DNA from: Streptomyces flavidovirens DSM 40150
Lineage (GTDB): Bacteria; Actinomycetota; Actinomycetes; Streptomycetales; Streptomycetaceae
Assembly (NCBI RefSeq): GCF_000429085.1
Contig: NZ_AUBE01000037.1
Span: 1 to 36,790, forward strand
Direction of reading: 5' to 3'
Length of the DNA: 36,790 nucleotides
The translations under genes and the position numbers were made by a program. Of this stretch, positions 13,953 through 21,679 are shown in pieces. Position 1 is the stretch's first letter. Every line of letters starts with the position of its first letter. The notes beneath the pieces were generated by a model that made no database searches, was not told where the DNA came from, and worked only from the letters and a program-made list of their open reading frames with translations.

Positions 13953-15248
13953 ATCGCCCGACACCTGGGGCACGACCGCAAGACAATCCGCGCGTATCTG
14001 AACGGCGAGCGAGTCTCCGGCTATCGCCGCCAGTCGCCAGACGCGTTCATGCCCTTCCTGGAGTATTGCCGCCAACGGCTCAGCGACGACCCTCACTTGT
14101 GGGCCTCGACGCTCTTCGATGAAGTCGTAGAACTCGGCTATACAGGCGGATACTCCACCTTCACGCGAGCCCTGCGACGATACAAAGCGCGTCCGCACTG
14201 CGAACCCTGTCGGGCTTCGAACGGCCGCGACGTGGCGATCATCGCGCATCCTCCGGGTGAGGAGATCCAGTTCGACTGGGTCGAGCTCCCGGACCCGCCC
14301 GTGGAGTGGGGCGTCGGTGCCAACGCGCATCTCCTCGTCGGCGCCCTGGCTCACTCGGGACGATGGCGGGCTGTGCTGGCGGAGGCGGAGACCTTCCCGC
14401 ACCTGGTTCAGGCCATCGACGCCGTGCTGCGGCGCCTGGGCGGAACGGCCCGGAGGTGGCGGTTCGACCGGATGGCCACCGTCTGCCACCCGCCGACCGG
14501 ACGGATCCTGCCAACCTTCGCCTCCGTCGCAAAGTACTACGGAGCCGGCGTCGACATCTGCCCGCCCCGGCGGGGCAACCGCAAGGGTGTCGTCGAGAAG
14601 GCCAACCACTCAGCAGCCCAACGATGGTGGCGAACTGTCCCGGACGGCATCAGCATCGGGGCAGGTCAGAACGGCGTCGACAAGCTGGCCGTGCAGATGG
14701 ACAGCCGCAAACGCAAACTCGACGGAGCCTCGACCACGGTCGCCGCGCTCGCTGAGGCCGAGCCGCTGCTGGACCTCCCACCCCGTCCGTTCCCCGCTGA
14801 GCTGGAGCAGATCCGTGTCGTCAGCCCGCAAGGGCTTGTCTTCTTCGCAGGCAACCACTACTCCGTCCCGCCCGGGCTGGTCGGCGCCCACGTCACGGTC
14901 CGGATCCGCCTCGGCGAGGACGACTTGCATGTGGTCACCGCCAGCCGCGCGGTCATCGCACACCACCGCCGGGCACCGGATGGCGCGGGGCAGACCGTTC
15001 GGGACTCCGGGCACGTCGTTGCCCTCGAACGAGCCGTTCTCGCCTCGTTCTCCGACAAGGCTCCCTGCCGCACCAAGGTCCGTCGGCCCCCGTCGGCTGC
15101 GGCCCAGGCGGAAGCCGAGAAGCTTCGCGGTCGGCCTGAATCGGACGTCGCGAACCGGGTCGTGATCGACCTGTCTCACTACGCCGCCGTCGCCGACCGG
15201 CTGCGGCAGGCCCCCACCCACGAAGACCAGGAGTGTGAGAGTGAGTGA
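13950..15248 (+). pseudogene. istA: IstA transposase of IS21 family, N-terminally truncated
   Basis: Homology starts in the middle of the helix-turn-helix (AIARHLGHDRKTIRAYLNGE), so roughly the first 20-35 residues are gone. The rest is intact: HLWASTLFDEVVELGYTGGY, first catalytic Asp in EEIQFDWVELPD, second in WRFDRMATVCHP, catalytic Glu in GNRKGVVEKANHSAAQ, and the C-terminal beta-barrel (VFFAGNHYSVPPGLVGAHVT). The frame is open upstream to 13602 only because it runs through the repeat; no proper start with a ribosome binding site is seen. IstA would cut and join the element ends with IstB's help. Its stop is four bases before the istB ATG. Confidence 0.8.
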
Positions 15249-15252
15249 CGCC

Positions 15253-16048
15253 ATGCCGATGAGCGAGGCCCGCCGCTACCAGCAGTTGCGGGGCCACCTG
15301 TCCTATCTGAAGCTCAATGACGCCGCCGAAGCCCTTCCCCGCGTCCTAGACCAGGCCCGCGCCGAGCGGATGACCCTCACCACGGCGCTGGAGAAACTCC
15401 TTGAGATCGAGGTCGAGGCGACGGAAGCACGCAAACTCTCCTCCCGGCTCAGGTTCGCCTGCCTGCCGGAACCCTGGACCCTGAACGACTTCGACTTTGC
15501 TGCCCAGCCCGGCGTCGAAGAGAACTCATCCGCGACCTGGCCACTCTGCGGTTCCTCGATAACGCCTCCAACGTCCTGCTGGTCGGCCCGCCCGGCGTCG
15601 GCAAGACGATGCTGGCCGTCGCACTCGCTCGCTCCGCGGTCGACGCTGGCCACCGCGTCTACTTCACCACCGCCGCCGAACTCGCCGCCAAGTGTCACAA
15701 GGCCGCCCTCGAAGGCCGCTGGTCGAGCATCATGAGGTTCTTCGCCGGAGCCCCCGGCTACTCGTGATCGATGAACTGGGCTATCTCCCGCTACCCGGCG
15801 ACGGCGCCTCGGCCCTCTTCCAGGTGATCAACCAGAGATATCTGAAGTCGAGCACGATCCTCACGACCAATGTCGGTATTGCCGACTGGGCCGGCGCCTT
15901 CGGCGACGCGACCGTCGCCGCCGCGATGCTCGACCGGCTCCTGCACCGTGCTGCCGTGGTCGGCATCGACGGACCGTCCTACCGGCTCCGCTCTCACCAG
16001 TCCCACGCCGACAACCTCCGCAAAGGAGTGACCGGACGTGCTGGTTGA
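15253..16048 (+). pseudogene. istB: IstB helper ATPase of IS21 family, two frameshifts
   Basis: The N-terminus is normal (SEARRYQQLRGHLSYLKLND, ALEKLLEIEVEATEARKLSS). Near 15522 the frame must shift to continue as LIRDLATLRFLDNASNVLLV and the Walker A motif GPPGVGKTMLAVALA. Near 15755 a second shift leads to Walker B LLVIDELGYLPLPGDGASAL and the rest (STILTTNVGIADWAGAFGDA, DRLLHRAAVVGIDGPSYRLR). All conserved AAA+ parts exist but in three frames, so no full protein can be made. A programmed frameshift is unlikely because IS21 istB genes are single frame and no slippery run is seen. Confidence 0.82.
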
Positions 16049-16370
16049 ATTCCGGGAGTGCCCCATCTGCTGGACGTCATTCCAGGTCAACCGCAATGCA
16101 GCGGCCCGGCACACCTACTGCACCCCTCGCTGCAAAGCAGAGGCCGCTCGGCGCCGACGCCGCGAACGCGACGAAGCCGCCGACGTCGCTGAAGGCGAAC
16201 CGATGACGTCAGCGTCGCCAGACCCGACACCACTCGCGCCGACGGCCGTCCGGAACTGCCCACACTGCGACAAGCCCGTCACCATCGTCGCCCTGCTGGC
16301 CACTCCCGAAGCCGCACGACCCACCATCCCAGCAGCAAGTCGGGACGTGATCCCGATGCGCAGAAGCTGA
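16038..16370 (+). CDS. Small zinc-ribbon protein associated with IS21, 110 aa
   Basis: GTG 16038 follows AAAGGAG and overlaps the end of istB. The protein has two Cys clusters: CPICWTSF with HTYCTPRCKAEAARRRRRER, like MYM/FCS-type zinc fingers, and CPHCDKPV near residue 75. The middle is disordered. The basic stretch after the first finger suggests nucleic acid binding. It overlaps istB and is probably a passenger or accessory gene of this IS21 subtype; its function is not known to me. Confidence 0.6.
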   Translation: MLVEFRECPICWTSFQVNRNAAARHTYCTPRCKAEAARRRRRERDEAADVAEGEPMTSASPDPTPLAPTAVRNCPHCDKPVTIVALLATPEAARPTIPAASRDVIPMRRS

Positions 16371-16442
16371 CACCGTCCGACGGGAATCGGCAGGACACGA
16401 TCAGTCGCCATTCACTACTGTCACATCGGAAAGGATGTGGAC

Positions 16443-16772
16443 ATGGCACTGGTCAAAAAGGGATCGCGGCTCATCACCGTGGACGGCATGACCTACCGGT
16501 GGCGACTCCGCGGACGGCCGACCTACGACCAGGGCCTGGTCCGGTCACCCCTCACCTACGCGGTCGAACACGCCGACGCTTCCGGAACCACACTGGTGGT
16601 CACCACCAACAAGCCGCACCCGAGCAACTGGTTCGGAACACAAGGCAGCCCGATTCTGCCTGGCCAGGTGGCTGACAGCATCCGCACCGCGCTCAGCGAT
16701 GGCTGGACGCCCGAAGGCCCCGGCTCACCATTCCACCTCGACCAGTCAGCGGGCTTCGTCTCGCCCCACTGA
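16443..16772 (+). CDS. Conserved hypothetical protein, 109 aa
   Basis: ATG 16443 has AAGGA about eight bases upstream; GTG 16437 is possible but less well spaced. The sequence KGSRLITVDGMTYRWRLRGR, SPLTYAVEHADASGTTLVVT and PGQVADSIRTALSDGWTPEG belongs to a small actinomycete family recognised by the ITVDG-YRWRLRGRP start and the GW-P-PGSPF end. It is a soluble beta-rich protein of unknown role. A strong terminator follows 15 bases after the stop, so it is a monocistronic unit. Confidence 0.7.
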   Translation: MALVKKGSRLITVDGMTYRWRLRGRPTYDQGLVRSPLTYAVEHADASGTTLVVTTNKPHPSNWFGTQGSPILPGQVADSIRTALSDGWTPEGPGSPFHLDQSAGFVSPH

Positions 16773-16786
16773 CTCACCACACGCTC

Positions 16787-16821
16787 AAGGACTCACCGGG
16801 GCCAGCGATCGGTGAGTCCTT
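16787..16821 (+). terminator. Perfect 12-bp hairpin terminator
   Basis: AAGGACTCACCG (16787-16798) and CGGTGAGTCCTT (16810-16821) are exact complements around an 11-base loop, followed by pyrimidine-rich CTGCTTTCTGC. It terminates the 109-aa gene. Confidence 0.75.
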
Positions 16822-16841
16822 CTGCTTTCTGCTCCCCACTT

Positions 16842-16874
16842 CCCCAGTTGGTTCACTTCGTGAACCAACTGGGG
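16842..16874. promoter_or_regulatory. Perfect 15-bp stem, 3-base loop, right before a chaplin-like gene
   Basis: CCCCAGTTGGTTCAC, TTC, then the exact complement GTGAACCAACTGGGG. The stem ends 12 bases before the GTG at 16887, i.e. next to the position of the ribosome binding site. It could be a second terminator after the one at 16787-16821, a leader-RNA structure that controls translation, or a long operator. Confidence 0.55.
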
Positions 16875-16886
16875 CGAAGAGCAGCC

Positions 16887-17189
16887 GTGGGGAAAATTCG
16901 AGATCGGCATCAGCTCACGGTAGTAACGGCAGGGACCGTGCTGGCCACGACATCAACAGCGTCTGCTGGAGGGATCGGCGACTCCCTGTCCCCGGCCTTC
17001 GACACCAGTTGCACCAACCACCACGGCATCCACGCAGACGGTGCGACCACCCACGGCACTGGGGCGGCCAACGGCAACTCCGCCGGGCTTCCCATCGGTA
17101 ACCCCATCAACCAATGTGGCGGCGCCGACGTGCCGAGGGTTGAGGTCTTGGACGGGAAACTGCTCGACTTGAGCCTTCCCGGACACTGA
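16887..17189 (+). CDS. Secreted chaplin-like protein 1, 100 aa
   Basis: A signal peptide (MGKIRDRHQLTVVTAGTVLA, then TTSTASA) with predicted cleavage before GGIGDSLSPAF. The mature part has Cys42 in SLSPAFDTSCTNH, a Gly/Thr-rich linker (DGATTHGTGAANGNSAGLPI) and Cys77 in NPINQCGGADVP. Both chaplin hallmarks, L-(S/N)-P-A-F-x-x-x-C and GN-x-LPI-x-P-(I/L)-N-x-CG, are there but in the reverse order compared with true chaplins. It has no LPXTG anchor. Related to the proteins at 18075-18458 and 27745-28164 but clearly diverged. GTG 16887 is chosen for the signal peptide; the ribosome binding site is weak. Likely a cell-surface or aerial-hypha protein; function inferred only. Confidence 0.65.
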   Translation: MGKIRDRHQLTVVTAGTVLATTSTASAGGIGDSLSPAFDTSCTNHHGIHADGATTHGTGAANGNSAGLPIGNPINQCGGADVPRVEVLDGKLLDLSLPGH

Positions 17190-17397
17190 TCACCCATCCG
17201 GGGTGCGGGCCGGCGGTGTTCCCGACGCGAGGGCCGGAGGCTCAGGGTCTGAGTGAGAACCTCGGAAGCCAAGGTCAGAGCCTTCGGCCGAATTTCAGAG
17301 CACTGCCGAACGGTCAGCCGCAGGCGACTGGGTAGAACTCCCCGAGCGGTCCGAGCCGACGCCCATCGCCCCGGGCGCCGGCCTCCTTCCGGGGCGG

Positions 17398-17718
17398 CTA
17401 CAGGACGCGGACGTCCGTCGCCTGCGGGCCTTTCTGGCCCTGGGCGACCTCGTACTCGACCCGCTGGCCTTCGTACAGGCTCGTGAAGCCACTGCCCCCG
17501 AGCGCGGAGTAGTGGACGAACACGTCAGGGCCGCCCCCGTCCGGCGCAATGAACCCAAAGCCCTTCTCTGCGTTGAACCACCTCACAGTGCCGGTATCCG
17601 CCGGGACGCGCTCGGTATGGCCGACCGGTGCCGCCGTGTGGGCGGACGCTTCGGCGAGAGGGGCTACAAAGAGGGCAGCAGCCGCGGCCACGAATACAGC
17701 AAGGCGTGCAGGGCGCAC
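17398..17718 (-). CDS. Cold-shock-domain protein with an N-terminal signal peptide, 106 aa
   Basis: Residues 1-28 are a typical signal peptide (RPARLAVFVAAAAALFVAPL, then AEASA) and a short linker (HTAAPVGHTERVPAD) leads to a complete cold-shock domain: GTVRWFNAEKGFGFIAPDGG with RNP1 KGFGFI, DVFVHYSALGGSGF with RNP2, and EGQRVEYEVAQGQKGPQATD. Normal Csp proteins bind RNA or ssDNA in the cytoplasm and begin directly with Met before GTVKWF. Here no start codon exists at that place, so the fusion is needed for expression. GTG 17718 with GAAAGG upstream is used; the frame is open to 17802. Suggests an exported nucleic-acid-binding protein. It lies among other secreted-protein genes. Confidence 0.7.
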   Translation of the reverse strand: MRPARLAVFVAAAAALFVAPLAEASAHTAAPVGHTERVPADTGTVRWFNAEKGFGFIAPDGGGPDVFVHYSALGGSGFTSLYEGQRVEYEVAQGQKGPQATDVRVL

Positions 17719-18010
17719 AGTGGGAACCTTTCGGCAGGCCACAAGACCCGGTAGCTGCCTACCTGGTCCCGCGGAGTGGGAGGTCCCAAGCCTTGTCCCC
17801 ACATGACTGCCACACCTACCGCAGCACCCCGACCCTCACTCGCACGCACCACAACCCCCGGCGGATACGCCCCGCGCATTGCGCAGACCGCCCGCTCCGC
17901 CGGCCGCTCCCGACACCTGCACGCTCACGGACCGCCGGTAGCCCTTCGGACAGGTGAGACGTGATCACTCGCGCCGTGGCAGAACAAGTCCCCTGAACCG
18001 CTCCACACCA

Positions 18011-18463
18011 CGACGTCCTGCGGGCCGCTGTGCAGCGCGCCATCCGATAGCACCCCGCTGGGGCTGGCATCCATTTAGCAAACTAGGTTGTTGCTCTTCC
18101 CAGTGTCGCTCTCCTGGTTCAGGATCTCCTTGAGCTGGACCAACTGGGCGTCACTCTTCCCGTTTTCGTGCGCGCAGTTCTTCGCGTTAAACGAATCGTG
18201 TAGCGGGAGATCGGCGCCTCCGCACTGGTTGAGGGGCCCGGTAGTGGGCAACGTGAGCAGGTTGCCTGCTCCGTGGCCGGTCGCGGCCGTCGTGCCGCCC
18301 TGCGCTGCTGCGCCGACCCTCTGGTTGGCGCAGCCATTGCCGATCGCGGGCGAGAGGAAGTCTCCGATTCCTCCGGCCCAGGCTGGGGCGGCGCCCTGGC
18401 CGACCCCAGCAAAGGTGAGCGTGACAGCGATCGCGCAGGCGAATGTGCGTAGTTTCATGCCCT
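18011..18463. repeat. Duplicated chaplin-like block, copy 1 (with 3' flank)
   Basis: Strong nucleotide similarity to 27680-28169, starting at CGACGTCCTGCGG in the 3' flank and ending at CATGCCCT just past the start codon. Copy 1 keeps independent upstream sequence; copy 2 does not. Confidence 0.7.
18075..18458 (-). CDS. Secreted chaplin-like protein 2, 127 aa
   Basis: Signal peptide KLRTFACAIAVTLTFAGVGQ, then GAAPAWA, cleaved before GGIGDFLSPAIGNGC. Mature cysteines are at 43, 79, 95 and 127; Cys127 is the last residue. The LSPAIGNGC motif precedes AGNLLTLPTTGPLNQCGGAD, the swapped order of the two chaplin half-motifs. A charged C-terminal part (KSDAQLVQLKEILNQESDTG) is absent from chaplins. 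ATG 18458 was chosen because it starts the signal peptide. About 85% alike to the gene at 27745-28164. Upstream intergenic DNA (18459-18752) separates it from the divergent proline-rich peptide gene and must contain both promoters. Likely surface-active or adhesive; inference. Confidence 0.72.
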   Translation of the reverse strand: MKLRTFACAIAVTLTFAGVGQGAAPAWAGGIGDFLSPAIGNGCANQRVGAAAQGGTTAATGHGAGNLLTLPTTGPLNQCGGADLPLHDSFNAKNCAHENGKSDAQLVQLKEILNQESDTGKSNNLVC

Positions 18464-18752
18464 GACAACGATGCTGATCGCGAATCAGCACTATCTAGGG
18501 CCGCAAGAGAGACAAGGGCCGTTGCATCGCTTCCACCCTTGAGTTTGCCCCGGTGTGCCGTGACCCACGGTGCCAAGTAGCCGCCTCTCCTGTTGGGTTC
18601 TGGTGCATTTCACTCGTTTTGACGGCGGTGGCGCCCGAAAGATGTGGGCTGGGAATCGTTGCCGTCCACGTAAGGGTGACCCAGGACATTACTACTCGGC
18701 GGTACGGGAACACATGGTCCGATTCATCCGGCCCCATGTGAAAGGACTCCCT

Positions 18753-18932
18753 ATGCGCCGTGCCGCAGCTGTCATCCTCACAGCCGGAGCACTCCTGACG
18801 ACCCTCACAACCACCACGGCAGCCGCCAACCCCGCCGACCCCTGGCCCCCTATCCAACTCCCCGAGATCCAGCTCCCCACCCTCCCCGAGATGCCCGAAA
18901 TCCCCGGCGTGCCCGAGCCCGAATCTTCCTAA
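18753..18932 (+). CDS. Secreted proline-rich short peptide, 59 aa
   Basis: ATG 18753 with AAAGGA seven bases before it. Residues 1-25 are a signal peptide (RRAAAVILTAGALLTTLTTT, then TAAA). The mature part is about 34 residues, with no Cys, and is built of short repeats of L-P-E-I/M (IQLPEIQLPTLPEMPEIPGV, then PEPESS). It is acidic and likely extended. The divergent neighbour is chaplin-like gene 2. No known family; possibly a wall-associated or signalling peptide. Confidence 0.6.
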   Translation: MRRAAAVILTAGALLTTLTTTTAAANPADPWPPIQLPEIQLPTLPEMPEIPGVPEPESS

Positions 18933-19104
18933 CGGGGCGCGGCCGGGGATGACGAGCGGCGTGGGATGGTGACCTGCGGCTCCGCCAGGACGACGCGGGT
19001 CGCCGGCTCGCGGTGCACGGGAACGCGGACGCTGTTGCACTCCCGTGTGCAGGGCGGTGTTGCACGAGGCGCTGTGAGCCACCGTGCGATCGGGCCCAGG
19101 CTGG

Positions 19105-20067
19105 CTACCAGCGGCGCAAGTCTTTGGTGAGTTCGAGGTACCACTCGGTGCGGCGCGGCACGTACTCGTCAGGGGCCGGTTCGAGCGCGACGACCTGGTC
19201 TGTGATCCCGTAGGTGACTCGGTAGGCCAGGACCTGGGTGGCGAGGTCCATCCACTCCTGCGTCTTGTGCGCCGGCGGCACGGGACCGAGCACGGTCACG
19301 AACCACATGGGCAGCAGGGCGCGGTCGCGGATCGCCTCGGCCAGACGGCTGCGCAGCAGCCAGTTCAGCTTCCTTTCCGCTTTGTCGCCCTGCTCGATCA
19401 GCGACGCCTTCGCCTGCCTCAGAGAGTCGTCCTGAGCCAGTGCGGCCTGGGCGGTCTGGGCGGGGCCAGCCAGTTTACGGGCCCGCTGATCGTGTCTCTC
19501 GGCGAGGGTGTGGGACATGCCGAAGTCCATGACGGCCTGCTTGAACTCGCGGGACGTGCGCGGCTGAGTGGCCAGGATGCCGGCGGCCTCCACCACCTTG
19601 TCGCGGTGCTCGTCGCGTTCGGCGATCGCGCCTTCGTACTCGCGGACCTTGATGCGGTGGGCTTCGCGCTGGTGTCTGGGGAGCAGGCCGGAGCGTACGT
19701 GCCAGCCGTGGTTGGCGGTCCTGGCCAGCTTCATCCACTCCGGGTCGATGGTGTCGAGGTCGGCGAGTGGGGCGCCGCCCGCGGCCAGTAGGTGGGCTTC
19801 GAGGGCCTGGACGCGGCCGGTCAGCCGCTTGAGGGATTGGTCCGTGCCCTGGATGTGGCCGCGTACGTCGTCGTCCAGCTCGGTGAGGTCGTTGCGGACG
19901 GTGCTGAGGTCGTCCTCGAGACTGCGGATGTCGCCGCGGATGTCGCGCAACTCGTAGTCGAGGTCTTCGACCTCCCCCAGCTTCGAACGCAGCGAGTGCA
20001 GCTCGTGCTCCATCCCGCCGGTCCGGGTCTCCAGGCGGCGGACCTGGTAGCCGTAGTCGTCGCTCAC
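19105..20067 (-). CDS. Coiled-coil protein, 320 aa
   Basis: The first ~110 residues are heptad-rich (MEHELHSLRSKLGEVEDLDY; DIRGDIRSLEDDLSTVRNDL; VQALEAHLLAA) and should form a long coiled coil. The second half is helical with Arg/Lys-rich segments (RHQREAHRIKVREYEGAIAE; LRQAKASLIEQGDKAERKLN) and a hydrophobic WFVTVLGPVPP stretch. The C-terminus (YVPRRTEWYLELTKDLRRW) is well defined. GTG 20067 overlaps the stop of the membrane-protein gene (GTGA), so the two are translationally coupled. A membrane-linked scaffold or stress complex is plausible, but no function is known. Confidence 0.72.
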   Translation of the reverse strand: MSDDYGYQVRRLETRTGGMEHELHSLRSKLGEVEDLDYELRDIRGDIRSLEDDLSTVRNDLTELDDDVRGHIQGTDQSLKRLTGRVQALEAHLLAAGGAPLADLDTIDPEWMKLARTANHGWHVRSGLLPRHQREAHRIKVREYEGAIAERDEHRDKVVEAAGILATQPRTSREFKQAVMDFGMSHTLAERHDQRARKLAGPAQTAQAALAQDDSLRQAKASLIEQGDKAERKLNWLLRSRLAEAIRDRALLPMWFVTVLGPVPPAHKTQEWMDLATQVLAYRVTYGITDQVVALEPAPDEYVPRRTEWYLELTKDLRRW

Positions 20068-20600
20068 CGCCGCGCCCCCTTCGCGTCCGTGCTGTCCATG
20101 GAGGACCCAGCGACAAGCATCCAGCCCACGGCGGCGGCGATGATGAACCACCGGCTGATCACGCTCAGGCTAATGAGGGCCATCAGGAGCGCGACCACGT
20201 GCAGTGCGACGGCTCCGAAGCGGCGGTCACGGTGCTGTTCGGCATCGACCTTCTGGAAGCAGCCGGCCACAGTTCCCACGAAGTGCGGGACCAGCAGGAC
20301 CAGCCACCAGGTCGAGTGGTCAAGGACGAAGACGAGCGCGATCAGCACCGCTCCGACGGCCGCCTGGCCGCGCCAGGACCACGTCACGATGCGCTCACTG
20401 CGCCTGCGATCGGGTTCGGCCAGACGCTCGGGGATCGTCTTCTCGAACTCCACCAGCTTGCTGGTGACGTTCACCAGCCGGGCGTACTCCACCGCGAACT
20501 GGTCACCGTCGGAGTGCTTCAGCACCTCCGCATGGCGAGCACCGACCTTCTGCTGAAGCTGCGCGAACTGCTCCTCGGTCTTCTGCTCGGTGCTGCCCAC
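20064..20600 (-). CDS. Multi-pass membrane protein with cytoplasmic helical N-terminus, 178 aa
   Basis: GTG 20600 (GGGTGGGGGTGG upstream) starts a ~70-residue helical region (TEQKTEEQFAQLQQKVGARH; YARLVNVTSKLVEFEKTIPE). About four hydrophobic segments follow: AAVGAVLIALVFVLDHS, WWLVLLVPHFVGTVAG, VALHVVALLMALISLSVI and FIIAAAVGWMLVAG. There is no signal peptide. It is the first gene of a coupled pair with the coiled-coil protein; the two N-terminal helical regions may interact. Function unknown. Confidence 0.72.
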   Translation of the reverse strand: MGSTEQKTEEQFAQLQQKVGARHAEVLKHSDGDQFAVEYARLVNVTSKLVEFEKTIPERLAEPDRRRSERIVTWSWRGQAAVGAVLIALVFVLDHSTWWLVLLVPHFVGTVAGCFQKVDAEQHRDRRFGAVALHVVALLMALISLSVISRWFIIAAAVGWMLVAGSSMDSTDAKGARR

Positions 20601-20858
20601 CGAACCACCCCCACCCGCAATGCGACGACACGCCGACCGGACACTTCCCACCGGCGGCCACCGCCAGCCGTGAAACTGATCGACCGTACCCACAGCTGTC
20701 CGGTACCCGCCGGGCAATCAGATGCAGTGGCCGAACCATGCCGATCAACCCCGTGCATCGAAGCCGAGGCCCGTGGTCGCCTGGGTGCAGTTCAGACGGT
20801 CCGCATGGCAGGCAGGGTCTTAGCGAAGTAGAGCGCCGTGTTTCGTACACCTCGGTTC

Positions 20859-21030
20859 GAGATCACCTAGGCCGTCGACCTGGCCGACGGCGGCGCGGCC
20901 CTGCTGATCGCCGTGCTCATAAACCATGGTCAGCACGTGCTTTACATCCTCGGCCGCATGGTCAACCGAGCCTCCGGCAGCTATCGCGGCGAGGGCAAGA
21001 CCGATGCCCGCGACGCGCTTGTCATCGCTG
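20859..21030 (+). pseudogene. IS110-family transposase N-terminal remnant
   Basis: The plus frame reads EIT, stop (TAG 20868-20870), AVDLADGGAALLIAVLINHG, QHVLYILGRMVNRASGSYRG, EGKTDARDALVIAD. This is the DEDD-type catalytic N-terminal domain of IS110/IS116/IS902 transposases (AVDL...GRMVNRASG-x-YRGEGKTDA(K/R)DA). The TAG replaces the usual Trp codon, and the remaining two thirds of the gene are absent, so it is a dead remnant. Confidence 0.78.
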
Positions 21031-21036
21031 ACGATT

Positions 21037-21679
21037 ACATAGGGGCTGGCACTCGCCACGCGGGCGCTGTCCCTGATCTGGGTGTGTTGCCGGGCGGGGT
21101 GGCATTCGGGACGGAGCTCGACGGCTGCTGGGTACTCCTGTTCACTGCGCCTGGCCGGGCGGCCCCGCGCTGTTGGACTGCCGCGCCTTTGTACGTGGCG
21201 TCCAGCGGCGCCAGGAGGTGCCCATTTCGGCCGCCCGTCGGCGCGCGGCGGTGAGCCCTCCTCCCACGCAACGTCGAAGTGGCTCTACACCCTGCCCAGG
21301 TTCTCGATGGTCCTTGTGCATGTCCCCGCGGGCGCAGAACCGGCGAGCGTGGGCGGTCCACTGCCCAGCGGGCATCTCCAGTTGGCTCCGCGAAGCGTAT
21401 TACCGTGGGCTTGAAGGCTGCGCATACGCCGTATAGGGCCTGAGTCGGGCCGCTGTGATCGGTGTCCGGTCAGCCGCCGGACGGAGTGACAGGGAATACC
21501 GAGCATGTGGCGGTCGGTCGAATTCCGGTACGACTAACGGCTGCTCAGTGCGTGGCGTGACTTGATTGTTCCCTCTGATCAGCACGATGAGGCCGACGGC
21601 CCCGACCGGCTCGGCCGTTGTCAAGTTCGGCGGACCCGCCAGGACCGGTGCGTTCGTGGTGATGAGTGCGGAGGGCGCA
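21037..21679. other. No confident gene
   Basis: Several open frames exist on both strands but none has a start with a ribosome binding site, a recognised motif or convincing codon bias. The last part must hold the promoter of the flavoprotein gene that starts at 21680. Confidence 0.4.

Larger units (their letters stand above)
13950..16370 (+). mobile_element. IS21-family element, defective (istA truncated, istB frameshifted, plus small zinc-ribbon gene)
   Basis: Contains istA-, istB- and a third small gene in the usual order and with the usual tight spacing. The left terminal repeat and the 5' end of istA are missing and replaced by repeat copy B. The right end was not located precisely; it must lie between the stop of the small gene (16370) and the next gene's ribosome binding site (16430). 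The element cannot transpose on its own. Confidence 0.75.

Noticed and set aside
15500..15770. Programmed ribosomal frameshift in istB
   Set aside because: Two shifts, no slippery heptamer, and IS21 istB genes are single frame; random indels are a better explanation.
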